Source: an uncultured Peptococcaceae bacterium (GTDB lineage: Bacteria > Bacillota > Peptococcia > Peptococcales > Peptococcaceae). From it: 16,389 nucleotides of DNA. The notes beneath the pieces were generated by a model. It searched no databases and was not told the DNA's origin. It worked only from the letters and a program-made list of their open reading frames with translations. The stretch is taken from positions 1 to 16,389 of the forward strand of contig CALAKO010000233.1 of the NCBI GenBank assembly GCA_937922955.1, read 5' to 3'. Below, in pieces: positions 1 through 8,518 of the stretch; the stretch's first letter is position 1, and each line of letters starts with the position of its first letter. Position numbers and translations under genes: made by a program.

Positions 1-1
1 G

Positions 2-43
2 CATGTTGAGGCTGAAGACGAGAAAAAGGCCACCGCAAGGTGA
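2..43 (+). CDS. Possible C-terminal end of an upstream gene (partial)
   Basis: The only plus-strand frame that is open from the window edge and stops before the terminator reads HVEAEDEKKATAR and ends in TGA at 41-43. A charged tail followed 18 bases later by a strong terminator is what a gene end looks like. Thirteen residues cannot identify a family, and the frame may be accidental, so this is a weak call. Confidence 0.25.
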   Translation, partial: HVEAEDEKKATAR

Positions 44-60
44 CCTTTTTCGACAGTCTG

Positions 61-91
61 AAACGCCCCACGTTGACCGTGGGGCGTTTTT
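61..91 (+). terminator. Rho-independent terminator of the upstream unit
   Basis: A perfect 12-bp stem (AAACGCCCCACG at 61-72, CGTGGGGCGTTT at 78-89) with a 5-base loop, running into a T stretch to 91. A weaker hairpin with an A-rich left arm and T-rich right arm lies just before it at 23-50. Together they close whatever gene lies left of the window. Confidence 0.85.
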
Positions 92-162
92 CAATGGTTA
101 CATATTGTCACCTAATGAATAAGCGCGATGGCTATACGGCGAAGAATATAACTGTCAGTGAT

Positions 163-191
163 TGTCGGCACCCAGCGTTATCCGGTATAAT
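163..191 (+). promoter_or_regulatory. Promoter of the tandem membrane-protein pair
   Basis: TTGTCG at 163-168 and a perfect TATAAT at 186-191 are separated by 17 bases, a standard sigma-A arrangement. The expected transcript start near 198 leaves a leader of about 48 bases before the chosen start of the first gene. No other promoter is visible between the two membrane genes. Confidence 0.65.
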
Positions 192-245
192 TAGATCATA
201 ATATAACGGTGCGATGTGGAAGGATTCATGAAAGAAGGGAACATC

Positions 246-710
246 ATGATGCCTCGCAGAAAACGATGCTGGCAAGTGCTTGCCATGGGTGCTGTGACGT
301 TGCTGCTTCTGGCGGTGGTGTTGGCCGTTGGTCTGAACGCCGGACCGGATGAGCGGGCGCCAGGGCCAGAAAAATATCACATGTATCACGAGAAACGCCA
401 AGGGCTGCAGACCGAAGCGGTGTTTCTGAATGCGTCGCCTGCCGCTGAGTGGATGGAAGACGACAATTACAGCGGCTATGAGATGCGCATCGTCCTCGGT
501 AAAAGCCTGGCGAGCAGCTACATTGAAACGTACGATGGCAATGGTTTTATTGTGTCGAGTGAGACCGTGAGGACGTGGTTTAGCGATGCTTCATCAGCAG
601 AGTATCAGGCGTTTGCTGATCGTGCCGACCAGCCACTGTTACAGATTGCCCGCTATCCGTGGCGTGGTGCTGTCATGCCGCACCATTTGATGTTGTTGCC
701 GCAAGAATGA
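246..710 (+). CDS. Single-pass membrane protein, first of a tandem paralogous pair
   Basis: This 154-residue protein has a basic N-terminus (MMPRRKRCW), one hydrophobic segment at about residues 9-30 and an outward-facing domain of about 120 residues with no recognised motif. There is no lipobox cysteine, so it is probably a membrane-anchored protein rather than a lipoprotein. The start at 246 is chosen because GAAGGG lies 6 bases upstream and the same arrangement precedes the paralog; ATG 228 (behind GGAAGGA at only 3 bases) and GTG 216 in the same frame are alternatives. The paralog starts 19 bases after its stop, so the two form an operon behind the promoter at 163-191. Both contain GLQ-EAVFLNASP after the membrane segment and end in a related Y-W/MP/LLPQ-type tail. 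Function unknown. Confidence 0.75.
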   Translation: MMPRRKRCWQVLAMGAVTLLLLAVVLAVGLNAGPDERAPGPEKYHMYHEKRQGLQTEAVFLNASPAAEWMEDDNYSGYEMRIVLGKSLASSYIETYDGNGFIVSSETVRTWFSDASSAEYQAFADRADQPLLQIARYPWRGAVMPHHLMLLPQE

Positions 711-729
711 AATGAAAGAAGGGAAAATC

Positions 730-1206
730 ATGACGACACGCAGAAAACGAAGGTGGCAGATTATTGGGATGGGCGCCGTGACGCTCTTACTGCTGGCGGT
801 GGTGCTGGCTGTCGGCCTGAACGCTGGGCCAGATGAACAGGCACCTGGGCCGACAGAGTATTACATCAATCACGATGATCGTGAAGGCCTGCAGATCGAA
901 GCGGTGTTTTTGAATGCATCGCCGAATGCAGATTACATCGACGATCCGCAGCTGGGTCCGCCGTATATTACGATTAACTTTGGCAAGGCGATCAGCGAAA
1001 CGTACGACATGAGTGGAGAGCTGATGTTCCGAAGCGAACCAACGGATGATGGTCTGATCATGCTGGATGCTGCGGGCAACGTCCTTGGCAGCAGCCATGA
1101 CACCAGTCCGGCCATTCCGATGCTGCAGCCGGAGCACCCGCTCTATTCCTATCGCTGGAGCGCCGCCATCATGCCATATTGGATGGCGCTGCTGCAGCAA
1201 AGCTGA
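730..1206 (+). CDS. Single-pass membrane protein, second of a tandem paralogous pair
   Basis: This 158-residue protein starts MTTRRKRRW, has a membrane segment at about residues 9-30 (VTLLLLAVVLAVGL) and an extracellular domain of unknown function. The membrane segment and the following NAGPDE-APGP and EAVFLNASP stretches match the upstream gene closely, while the middle of the domain has diverged strongly. GAAGGG sits 6 bases before ATG 730; ATG 712 in the same frame has no clear ribosome binding site. The duplication includes the ribosome binding site, as bases 228-266 and 712-750 are nearly identical. It is cotranscribed with its paralog and closed by the hairpin at 1221-1252. I do not recognise the family. 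Confidence 0.75.
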   Translation: MTTRRKRRWQIIGMGAVTLLLLAVVLAVGLNAGPDEQAPGPTEYYINHDDREGLQIEAVFLNASPNADYIDDPQLGPPYITINFGKAISETYDMSGELMFRSEPTDDGLIMLDAAGNVLGSSHDTSPAIPMLQPEHPLYSYRWSAAIMPYWMALLQQS

Positions 1207-1220
1207 CAATCACACAAACG

Positions 1221-1252
1221 GCCGCCGCCTGTCGACAACGACAGACGGCGGC
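1221..1252 (+). terminator. Hairpin closing the membrane-protein operon; copy 1 of a repeated hairpin
   Basis: A 14-bp stem with a single C/A mismatch around an ACAA loop, starting 15 bases after the stop of the second membrane gene. It lacks a proper T run (TGTTGTCG follows), so termination may be weak or Rho-assisted. The 29 bases from 1228 to 1256 recur exactly at 7128-7156, after the large SLH gene. Confidence 0.6.
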
Positions 1253-1286
1253 TGTTGTCGTTCTGGAGAGCGCGGCGGTGAGTCTG

Positions 1287-1323
1287 GTGTCAAATCTGCT
1301 GCAAATCGGTGCAAATTTGACAC
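1287..1323. promoter_or_regulatory. Operator-like inverted repeat upstream of the 1889-residue SLH gene
   Basis: Perfect 9-base arms GTGTCAAAT (1287-1295) and ATTTGACAC (1315-1323) flank 19 bases. Inside and overlapping the right arm are two direct TGCAAAT copies at 1300-1306 and 1310-1316, 10 bases apart, one helical turn. The element ends 27 bases before the TATAAT box. This is a plausible regulator site, but the regulator is unknown. Confidence 0.45.
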
Positions 1324-1350
1324 ACGCTCCCCGTTTTTCCGCGCAGCCTA

Positions 1351-1356
1351 TATAAT
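1351..1356 (+). promoter_or_regulatory. -10 box of the large SLH gene
   Basis: A perfect TATAAT at 1351-1356 lies 79 bases before the start codon. The place where a -35 would sit (about 1328-1333, TCCCCG) has no match, while a perfect TTGACA at 1317-1322 is 28 bases away, too far for normal sigma-A use, and falls in the inverted repeat. An activator-dependent promoter would fit; this is inference. Confidence 0.45.
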
Positions 1357-1435
1357 GAAGGTAATGCATCATTCGCCAGGACGGATCGCCACCGCAATCT
1401 GTGCCGGGCGCAACCGACACAATGGAGGGATAGAT

Positions 1436-4400
1436 ATGAAACGATGGATCAGTATTCTGCTGATTGCCAGCCTGCTGCTCACTTTTTTGCCAACCGGCGG
1501 CGCCGCTCAGGCCGAGACAACGGCGACGACGCATAGCCACAGTGGCTGGACGGCGTTGTCGACGGTGTCGTCGGTGGGTGGCACGCTGAGCGCAGGCAAC
1601 TATTATTTGAGTAGCGTGACGAACACTCTTTCTGCCACAGGCTCCATCACCATCGATGGCGATGTCACGCTCTGCCTCAATGGCAAGGTGTTGGATTTGC
1701 GCGGATACGCTATCAATGTTCGCAGCGGCGATCATTTGACCATCTGCGATTGCAGCTCTGCCACCCACTACGGCAACATTGGCACCGATGGCCTGTGGCA
1801 AGCGTCCAATTCATCCGGCAACTGCAACCTCACCGGCGGCGTCATCACCAGCACCAGCAGCGTTGCTGGAAACTCCAGCGCTGTCAGTGTCGAAAGTGGC
1901 GGCAGCCTGACGCTGGTTTCCGGCAACATTGCCGGAAACACTGCCGGCAGCTATGGCGGCGGTGGTGTCTTTGTGCACGGCAGCAACAGCTCTTTCACGA
2001 TGGAGGGCGGCAGCATCATCGGCAACTGTGCAGATAAAAAGCATGGCGGCGGGGTATCGGTTGCATCTGGCAGCTTCACGATGAATGGCGGCAGCATTGC
2101 CAACAACACCGCTTCCGGTGATGGCGGCGGCTATGGCGGCGGCGTGTATGTGACTGGTAGTGACAGCTCTTTCACCATGAATGGCGGCAGCATCAGCGGC
2201 AACAGCGCCACGCAATGGGGCGGCGGGGTTTCTGTGAACGGCAGCAGCTTCACGATGGAGGGCGGCAGCATCAGCGGCAATACGGCGTCCAGCGGCGGCG
2301 GGGTCCATGTGAACGGCAGCAGCTTCACGATGAGCAGCGGCAACATCACTGGGAACCATGCCAGCGGCGTTGGCGGTGGGGTGACGCTCAACAACACGAA
2401 CGGCACCTCCATGACCCTTTCGGGTAATGTGGGCATCACCAGCAATACAACAGCCAATACAACAGCGGCCAATGCGCCCAGCAATGTATACCTGCCGGAG
2501 GGTAGAGTCATCACCATCGGTGGACCATTAACTGGCAGTCAAAATATTGGCGTGAGCATGGCGAAGCCTGGGGTATTCACCAGTGGCTTGTCGGGGAAGG
2601 GCAGCTTCGCCAACTTCACCTCGGACGACAGCGACTACATCCTCCTTTCGTCGGACGGCGGGGAAGCGGCGCTGCACGCGCACAGCTATACTTACTCCGC
2701 GGAGGACGCCGTCATCACCCAAGCGTGCACCTGTGGTCATCGTGCCACCGCGACCCTGTCGGCGCCAACGGACTGCACCTACGACGGCCAGGCGAAAACC
2801 GCGTCCATGCAGTATGGTGACAACTGGCAGGGCTATCAGAACGGGAACATCAGCTATAAAAAGGGTGGGCAGTCGGTCAGCAAGGTCAAAGAGGCTGGCA
2901 CCTACACCGCCTCGGTGACGATTGATAACGCTACCGCCAGCGTGACCTTCACCATCGAAAAAGCCAGCCAAGAGCCGCCGAGCGCAGGCGAAGGCTATGC
3001 CATTGGCTATGGCAACGAAACCCTCACCGTGACCAACGGCTACGAGGTGGCGACGGCAGAAACCGGGGGTACCATCGTGTCGAGTGGCAGCACGATTGCG
3101 CCGGGCGCTGTTCTCTACATCCGCCGCCCAGGCGACAACAACCACACTCCTTCTGCCTGGACGGCGTTCACAATTCCGGTCCGTCCCGCCACGCCTGCTG
3201 CGCCAACGGTGAGGGGCAAGACCGACACGAGCATCACCATTGCCACCGAGAGCGGCAAGGCCTATTGCATCAGTGACGGGAACTGGATCACTGGCGACGA
3301 CAATCCGCACACCTTCTCTGGCCTGACGGCAGGAACGGCCTACACCATCACCGTGCGTGTGCCGGCGACGACCAGCCACTTTGCTTCAGAGAGCGCGAGC
3401 ACCAGCGTCACCACCAAGACCGCCGCGGCGGCTGCGCCAGCTGCGCCGAGCGATGTCAGCGTCACAGACAGCAGCGTGACCGTTGCAGACAGCGTGAACG
3501 GCCAGCAGTATGTGGTCGTGCTAGCAGGTGAGACGGACATTGACTGGAGCCAGGCTCAGAGCGGCAACGGCGGCGCCTTGACGTTCGAGAACCTGACCCC
3601 TGGCACCGTTTATGTGGTCTACACTCGCACGGCAGAGACCGAGGAGGCCATGCCTTCCCAGGCGAGCAGCACCAGCGTTACCACCGCTGCAGCGACACCG
3701 AACGCGGGCGAAGGCTATGCCATCGACTATAGCAATGAAACCATCACCGTGAAGGATGGCTACGAAGTTCGTGTCGAGAACGGCAAGTGGCAAACCGAGA
3801 CCATCACGTTTGCGCCAGGCACCAGCTACGAGGTGCGCAAGGCGGAAGCAAACGGCGTTCCTGCTTCGGCAGCGGTTTCCTTTGCCACTGCAGCGCGTCC
3901 GGCAGCACCGGGTGATGCCGTGACCGTTGTCAATGAAACCATCCAAGGCAAAGGCGACGGTGCACTGAAAGGCATCACTAGCGCTATGGAATATAAGCTC
4001 AGTGATGGCGAATGGACAAGCGGCACCGGCGACGCGCTGACCAATCTTGCTGCTGGAACAACCGTCACTGTGCGCCTCAAAGCCACGAATGCGGCGCCAC
4101 ATGGCGAGGAACAGATTTACACCGTGGAAGCCGGAAAGTCTCTCACCGTGATCTTTAACAGCAATGGCGGCAGTGCCGTGGCAAGCATCAAGGACCTGTC
4201 CTATAATGAGAGCATCACAGCGCCGATCGCGCCAACAAAAAACGGCTACACCTTTGTCGGTTGGTACAAGGATGAAGCGCTCAATCAAGTGTGGGATTTT
4301 AGCAGCGACACAGTGACCGCGGACACCACCCTTTATGCCAAGTGGACGGCGAATACGAACACCGCTTACACCGTCAAACACTGGCGGCAGAACCTGGATG

Positions 4401-7105
4401 CCGGCAGTGACGAAAATGCCGAGAATTACACCTGCGTCGACACCGAGAATGGCACCGGCACCACCGGCGCGAGCGTCACTCCGGCGCTAAAGAATTATGA
4501 AGGCTTCACTGCACCGAACGCTCAGACGGTGGCCATCGCTGCCGATGGCAGCACCGTGGTCAACTACTACTACATCCGCAACAGCTACACCGTCAGCCTG
4601 AGCGCAGACACCGGCATTGCCAGCGTCAGCGGAGCAGGCACCTATGCATACGGTGCCGCAGTCACCATCGACGCTGTCGTAGAAGATGGCTACAGCTGGC
4701 AGCAGTGGAGCGATGACAACGCCGACAAGCGCCGCTCCTTCCCCATGGGCGCCAGCGATGTTCGTCTGACGGCGCAGGCGACGCTGAACGAATACACCAT
4801 CACCTACGACCTGGCAGGCGGCACCCTGCCGGACGGTGACGCGAACCCGGACTCCTATACCGTAGAGAGCGCTGCCATTACCCTCGCCAATCCAACAAAG
4901 ACCGGCCATGCCTTTGCCGGTTGGACAGGCACCGGGCTCGACGGTGCCTCTGAAACCGTGACCATCGCCCAGGGCAGCACCGGTGACCGTGGCTACACCG
5001 CCACCTGGACGGCGAACCACTACGCCATCACCTACGAAGGTATGGACGGTGCTGAACATGGTGACGCTCAGCCAACGAGCCACACCTACGGCACGGCAAC
5101 CACCGTCTCCGACCCAACTAAGACCGGCTACACCTTCGCAGGCTGGCTGGTCAACGGCAGCGGCGAAGCCGTCAAGAATCTGACCCTGGGTGCAGACGAT
5201 TATACGGAAGCGATCACCCTCACCGCCACCTGGACGGCGAACCACTATACCGTGGCTTTCGATGCCAACGGCGGCAGCGGCACCATGGCACCGCAGGCCT
5301 TCACCTACGACGCAGCGCAGGCGCTCGCTGCAGCAAGCTTCACCCGCGCAGGGCACACCTTCGCAGGCTGGAACACGGCTGCCGACGGCAGCGGCACCAG
5401 CTTTGCGGATGAGACAAGCGTGGTCAACCTGAGTGCAGAGGACGGCGCCAGCGTCACCCTCTACGCCCAGTGGACGGAGGACGCCAAGTACAGCCTGTCT
5501 GGTCAGGTGACCGAATCTGACGGCACGGGCGCTGCCGGTGCGACCGTCATCCTCATGCAAGGGGCGGAGGAAATTGCCCAAACCACCACCGACAGCAGCG
5601 GCTGCTATGTGTTCACCAACATTCCGGCTGGCGTCTACAACATTGTGACGAAAAAAGATGATGTGACCACGACCACCATGGTCACCGTGGACGCCGACCA
5701 TGAAACGACCGACACCATCATCCTGCCGGAAGGCCGCAAAAATGCCACCGTGGACAACAGCGCGGCTGGCGTATTTGCAGCCACCGTTGGCGGGCTGAAT
5801 GAGATTGCCAACAGTGCACAAGTAAACGATGGTGAAACCGTCACCATTACCCTGGCGGTCACAGAGAAAGAGGATGTGACCAACAGCAGCGAAGCTGAGG
5901 ACGAGACACTGAAACAGGAACAGGCCGCCATCAAGCAGGAAGCCGATGGTCAGACCCTGGCCTTCCTAGACCTGAGTCTGCTGAAAACAACAACGCCAAA
6001 CAGCGGCGTTGCGAGCACTGTAGATATTGGTGACAGCAATGACAACTTGCTGACCATTGTGGTGCCGTTTGCCACCGACAATCGCTGTCACATCACCGTC
6101 TACCGCTATCATGGCACGGCAGCGGAAGCCCTGCCGGAAGGCAGTGAAAATGCTGTAAACGGCGAATATTTCAGCGTGGGCGATGGCGTCATCACCATCT
6201 GCGCCAAGAATTTCTCCACCTACGCCATTGGCTATAGCAACCCGCCGTCCACGGGCGGCAGCGTCGGCCTGGCGCCGATCGTCACTGAGTCGGAGCATGG
6301 CAGCGTGCAACTCAGCCCATCCCGTCCGTCGATCGGCCAGACCGTGACCATCACGCCGCAGCCGGATGAGGGCTACACCGTGGCTGCTGTCACGGTGACC
6401 GACGCCAGCGGCCAGGCGCTGACCGTTACGAAGAACCACGACGGCACCTGGTCCTATGAACAGCTGCGCGGCCAGGTGACCATTGCTGTCACCTTCCGCC
6501 TGGCGAGCGACGCCAGCGACTGTCCGCAGGACAACAGCTGCCCGCTGGCTGGCTACAGCGATTTGCAGATGCACACCTGGTACCACGACTGCGTGCACTA
6601 CTGCCTGGAAAACGGGCTCATGGTGGGCACGGCGCAGGGTGTGTTCTCACCGGATACGGCGCTGACCAGGGCGCAGGCCGTGGTCATTCTCTGGCGCAAC
6701 GAAGGCAGCCCGCTTGTCGAGCAACCGCTGGATTTTGACGACGTGGCCGATGATGACTGGTACGCCGACGCCGTGCGCTGGGCCGTCGCTGCCGACGTTA
6801 TGAGCGGCTATGGCAACGGCCGCTTCGGGGCCGACGACCCAATGACCCGAGAGCAGATGGCATCGATGTTCCACCGCTTCGCCCTTCAGAAGGGCATTGC
6901 CGTGAACGAAGGGGCAGCCGTCGACCTGAACCGCTTCAGCGATGCCGACGCCATCAGCAGCTGGGCGCTGGACGTCGTCCAGTGGGCCTGCGACACCGGC
7001 CTGCTGCGAGGCTTTGAGGACGGGCGGCTGGACCCAACCGGCAACACCACCCGCGCCCAGTATTCGGCCATGATCATGCGTTTTCTGGAAGACATCACCC
7101 AATAA
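1436..7105 (+). CDS. Giant secreted SLH-domain surface protein with beta-helix and Flg_new repeats
   Basis: This 1889-residue exported protein probably attaches non-covalently to the cell wall. It starts with a classical signal peptide (MKRWISILLIASLLLTFLP, likely cut after AQA near residue 28). About residues 134-332 are Gly/Ser-rich turns of FTMxGGSIxGN type, as in right-handed beta-helices. Next come a CTCGHRA segment and fibronectin-like regions with a repeated GEGYAI...NET motif. Flg_new/InlB-type repeats (NGGS...GYTFVGWYKD, FAGW, YAQWT) span about 903-970 and 1118-1346, with a MucBP-like stretch near 978-1052. A carboxypeptidase-regulatory-like domain follows at 1350-1429. Three SLH repeats end the protein (about 1701, 1765 and 1832 to the end), the first unusually cysteine-rich. 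ATG 1436 has GGAGGG 6 bases upstream; the frame is open further left but only through noncoding DNA. SLH triplets bind pyruvylated wall polymers in known cases; the partner here is unknown, possibly a host or matrix ligand. Confidence 0.92.
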   Translation: MKRWISILLIASLLLTFLPTGGAAQAETTATTHSHSGWTALSTVSSVGGTLSAGNYYLSSVTNTLSATGSITIDGDVTLCLNGKVLDLRGYAINVRSGDHLTICDCSSATHYGNIGTDGLWQASNSSGNCNLTGGVITSTSSVAGNSSAVSVESGGSLTLVSGNIAGNTAGSYGGGGVFVHGSNSSFTMEGGSIIGNCADKKHGGGVSVASGSFTMNGGSIANNTASGDGGGYGGGVYVTGSDSSFTMNGGSISGNSATQWGGGVSVNGSSFTMEGGSISGNTASSGGGVHVNGSSFTMSSGNITGNHASGVGGGVTLNNTNGTSMTLSGNVGITSNTTANTTAANAPSNVYLPEGRVITIGGPLTGSQNIGVSMAKPGVFTSGLSGKGSFANFTSDDSDYILLSSDGGEAALHAHSYTYSAEDAVITQACTCGHRATATLSAPTDCTYDGQAKTASMQYGDNWQGYQNGNISYKKGGQSVSKVKEAGTYTASVTIDNATASVTFTIEKASQEPPSAGEGYAIGYGNETLTVTNGYEVATAETGGTIVSSGSTIAPGAVLYIRRPGDNNHTPSAWTAFTIPVRPATPAAPTVRGKTDTSITIATESGKAYCISDGNWITGDDNPHTFSGLTAGTAYTITVRVPATTSHFASESASTSVTTKTAAAAAPAAPSDVSVTDSSVTVADSVNGQQYVVVLAGETDIDWSQAQSGNGGALTFENLTPGTVYVVYTRTAETEEAMPSQASSTSVTTAAATPNAGEGYAIDYSNETITVKDGYEVRVENGKWQTETITFAPGTSYEVRKAEANGVPASAAVSFATAARPAAPGDAVTVVNETIQGKGDGALKGITSAMEYKLSDGEWTSGTGDALTNLAAGTTVTVRLKATNAAPHGEEQIYTVEAGKSLTVIFNSNGGSAVASIKDLSYNESITAPIAPTKNGYTFVGWYKDEALNQVWDFSSDTVTADTTLYAKWTANTNTAYTVKHWRQNLDAGSDENAENYTCVDTENGTGTTGASVTPALKNYEGFTAPNAQTVAIAADGSTVVNYYYIRNSYTVSLSADTGIASVSGAGTYAYGAAVTIDAVVEDGYSWQQWSDDNADKRRSFPMGASDVRLTAQATLNEYTITYDLAGGTLPDGDANPDSYTVESAAITLANPTKTGHAFAGWTGTGLDGASETVTIAQGSTGDRGYTATWTANHYAITYEGMDGAEHGDAQPTSHTYGTATTVSDPTKTGYTFAGWLVNGSGEAVKNLTLGADDYTEAITLTATWTANHYTVAFDANGGSGTMAPQAFTYDAAQALAAASFTRAGHTFAGWNTAADGSGTSFADETSVVNLSAEDGASVTLYAQWTEDAKYSLSGQVTESDGTGAAGATVILMQGAEEIAQTTTDSSGCYVFTNIPAGVYNIVTKKDDVTTTTMVTVDADHETTDTIILPEGRKNATVDNSAAGVFAATVGGLNEIANSAQVNDGETVTITLAVTEKEDVTNSSEAEDETLKQEQAAIKQEADGQTLAFLDLSLLKTTTPNSGVASTVDIGDSNDNLLTIVVPFATDNRCHITVYRYHGTAAEALPEGSENAVNGEYFSVGDGVITICAKNFSTYAIGYSNPPSTGGSVGLAPIVTESEHGSVQLSPSRPSIGQTVTITPQPDEGYTVAAVTVTDASGQALTVTKNHDGTWSYEQLRGQVTIAVTFRLASDASDCPQDNSCPLAGYSDLQMHTWYHDCVHYCLENGLMVGTAQGVFSPDTALTRAQAVVILWRNEGSPLVEQPLDFDDVADDDWYADAVRWAVAADVMSGYGNGRFGADDPMTREQMASMFHRFALQKGIAVNEGAAVDLNRFSDADAISSWALDVVQWACDTGLLRGFEDGRLDPTGNTTRAQYSAMIMRFLEDITQ
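1989..2360 (+). repeat. In-frame beta-helix repeat array within the large SLH gene
   Basis: Five FTMxGGSIxGN-type turns begin at 1994, 2075, 2171, 2249 and 2324. Spacings are 81, 96, 78 and 75 bases, all whole codons. The last units are nearly identical at DNA level: 25 bases at 2233-2257 recur exactly at 2308-2332. More degenerate turns lie upstream from about 1837. The pattern suggests growth or shrinkage by slippage or unequal recombination. Confidence 0.8.
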
Positions 7106-7117
7106 ATGACATAAATA

Positions 7118-7155
7118 ACAGCCGCTGCCTGTCGACAACGACAGACGGCGGCTGT
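7118..7155. terminator. Hairpin between convergent SLH and ATPase genes; copy 2 of a repeated hairpin
   Basis: A 17-bp stem with two mismatches (ACAGCCG...CGGCTGT outermost) around an ACAA loop, between the SLH stop at 7105 and the ATPase stop at 7161. The minus-strand side is followed by TTATTTATG, the plus-strand side by TTGCGTT, so it probably ends both convergent transcripts, better on the minus strand. It is nearly identical to the hairpin at 1221-1252. Confidence 0.65.
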
Positions 7156-7160
7156 TTGCG

Positions 7161-8498
7161 TTAGAACAAAGGCTTGTCCTTTTGGAAAAACAGGATGAAA
7201 TAGATGGGCAGATAGGTGATTTTTCCCTTGCTGGTGATTTCGCGCGTGTTGGAAAGCACAAAAGCCTGCTTGATGGGGTATTGTTCATTCTTGACAAAGG
7301 CGTTGAGGGCGCTGTGGACGGAGTAATCCTTGCCGGATTTGATCTCGATCGGAACCACCGACAGACTGTCGTAGTCGTCAATGAGATAATCGACCTCGCC
7401 CTTGCTGCGGTTGTCGTAATAATAGAGCGGATAACCGTGGGCGCTGAGTTCGCTGGCGACCACGCTCTCATACACTGCGCCGAGGTTGATGCTGCGCTCG
7501 TCGTCCATGATGGCGCGGATGTTGCTGCCGTAGAGGATGCCGGAGAGAATGCCCACATCATTGAGATAAAGCTTGAGCAGATTTTTCCCGCTGGATTCAA
7601 TGAGCGGGAACACCGGAGTGGAAATGGCGCGCACCTCCAGCGCGATGCCAGCGCTGACGAGGTAGTCAAATTCGTCCTGATAGTGGGCGAAGGTTCTGCC
7701 CTTTTTCCCTTCGATGTCTTTGACGACGACGCGCTTTTTCTTGTTTTCGAGGTTGGATGGGATCATCTCATAAATGCGTCGGATTTTTAATTTGTGTGCA
7801 TCGTCGTATTTAGAGGCGTCAATCATGTAGTACTCGTGGATTTCCCGCTGGATGTCGCGCACACGCTGGATGTTCTTTTCATTCAGGTAGGCGTTGACGG
7901 CATCCGGCATGCCGCCGACGAGCAAAAACTTGCGGAACAAATCCATCATTTTATTGTGGGTGGCCTCGTCCAACGCTTCCCGTGCGTCAAACTTACGCCG
8001 CAATGCAGCAATCGCAAATGCGTTCATGCCGTTGGCATAGAGAAATTCTTCAAAATCCAGCGGGTACATCTGCAGCTTGCGAATGCTTCCCATTGGAATG
8101 GACGTCGTTTGAGACAGCGTGACGCCCAGCAGGGAGCCGCTGGCGATGAACGTGAAGCGGCCATCTTCGCGCAGAAATTTCAGCAAAGTCAGCAGATGCG
8201 GATAGGCCTGGATTTCATCGATGAAGATCAGCGTGTTGTCCCGCTCCTGCATCTTGTCGCCAGCAAGCATGCTGACCTGAAGATAGAAATCCTCGACGCT
8301 GTGGGTGTTGGCAAATAGCCGTTCGCTGATGCTGTCTTCGACCATGTTCAGCTCAATAAAATGGGTGAACAGCTGTTGGCCAACGTGGCGGATGATGAAG
8401 GTTTTTCCAACCTGACGGGCGCCGTCCACGAGCAGAATTTTGTCCGGCGTGGTACGTAGATGGTGTTCGATGTCGGCAGCAATCTTCCGGTAAAGCAT
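7161..8498 (-). CDS. AAA_14/DUF4143 family ATPase
   Basis: This 445-residue protein matches the common prokaryotic ATPases with an N-terminal AAA domain and a C-terminal DUF4143 domain. The P-loop is GARQVGKT (26-33), Walker B is LIFIDE (90-95) and a sensor-like ASGS follows at 119-122. Near the C-terminus, GEVDYLI (367-373) and PIEIKSGK (383-390) give the spaced acidic and E-x-K residues of a PD-(D/E)xK-like nuclease fold, usual for DUF4143. The cellular role of this family is not established; length and motifs look intact. ATG 8498 is preferred because AGGAG lies 8 bases upstream; a TTG at 8516 would overlap that site. It stands alone, convergent to the SLH gene and divergent from the TetR gene. 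Its promoter lies in the 33-bp repeat array. Confidence 0.9.
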   Translation of the reverse strand: MLYRKIAADIEHHLRTTPDKILLVDGARQVGKTFIIRHVGQQLFTHFIELNMVEDSISERLFANTHSVEDFYLQVSMLAGDKMQERDNTLIFIDEIQAYPHLLTLLKFLREDGRFTFIASGSLLGVTLSQTTSIPMGSIRKLQMYPLDFEEFLYANGMNAFAIAALRRKFDAREALDEATHNKMMDLFRKFLLVGGMPDAVNAYLNEKNIQRVRDIQREIHEYYMIDASKYDDAHKLKIRRIYEMIPSNLENKKKRVVVKDIEGKKGRTFAHYQDEFDYLVSAGIALEVRAISTPVFPLIESSGKNLLKLYLNDVGILSGILYGSNIRAIMDDERSINLGAVYESVVASELSAHGYPLYYYDNRSKGEVDYLIDDYDSLSVVPIEIKSGKDYSVHSALNAFVKNEQYPIKQAFVLSNTREITSKGKITYLPIYFILFFQKDKPLF

Positions 8499-8518
8499 GG
8501 GCAGGACTCCTCTCAAAA

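Noticed and set aside
1067..1435. Longer N-terminus for the large SLH protein
   Set aside because: The open frame runs through the second membrane gene, the terminator and the promoter. The signal peptide and GGAGGG at 1424-1429 fix the start at 1436.
2528..3379. Minus-strand 283-codon open frame
   Set aside because: Arginine/glycine-rich shadow of the plus-strand SLH gene with no start signal or recognisable domain.
4487..5821. Long 444-codon minus-strand open frame inside the large SLH gene
   Set aside because: It is antisense to an unmistakable coding region with Flg_new repeats, has no ribosome binding site or family resemblance, and arises from codon bias in GC-rich repeats.
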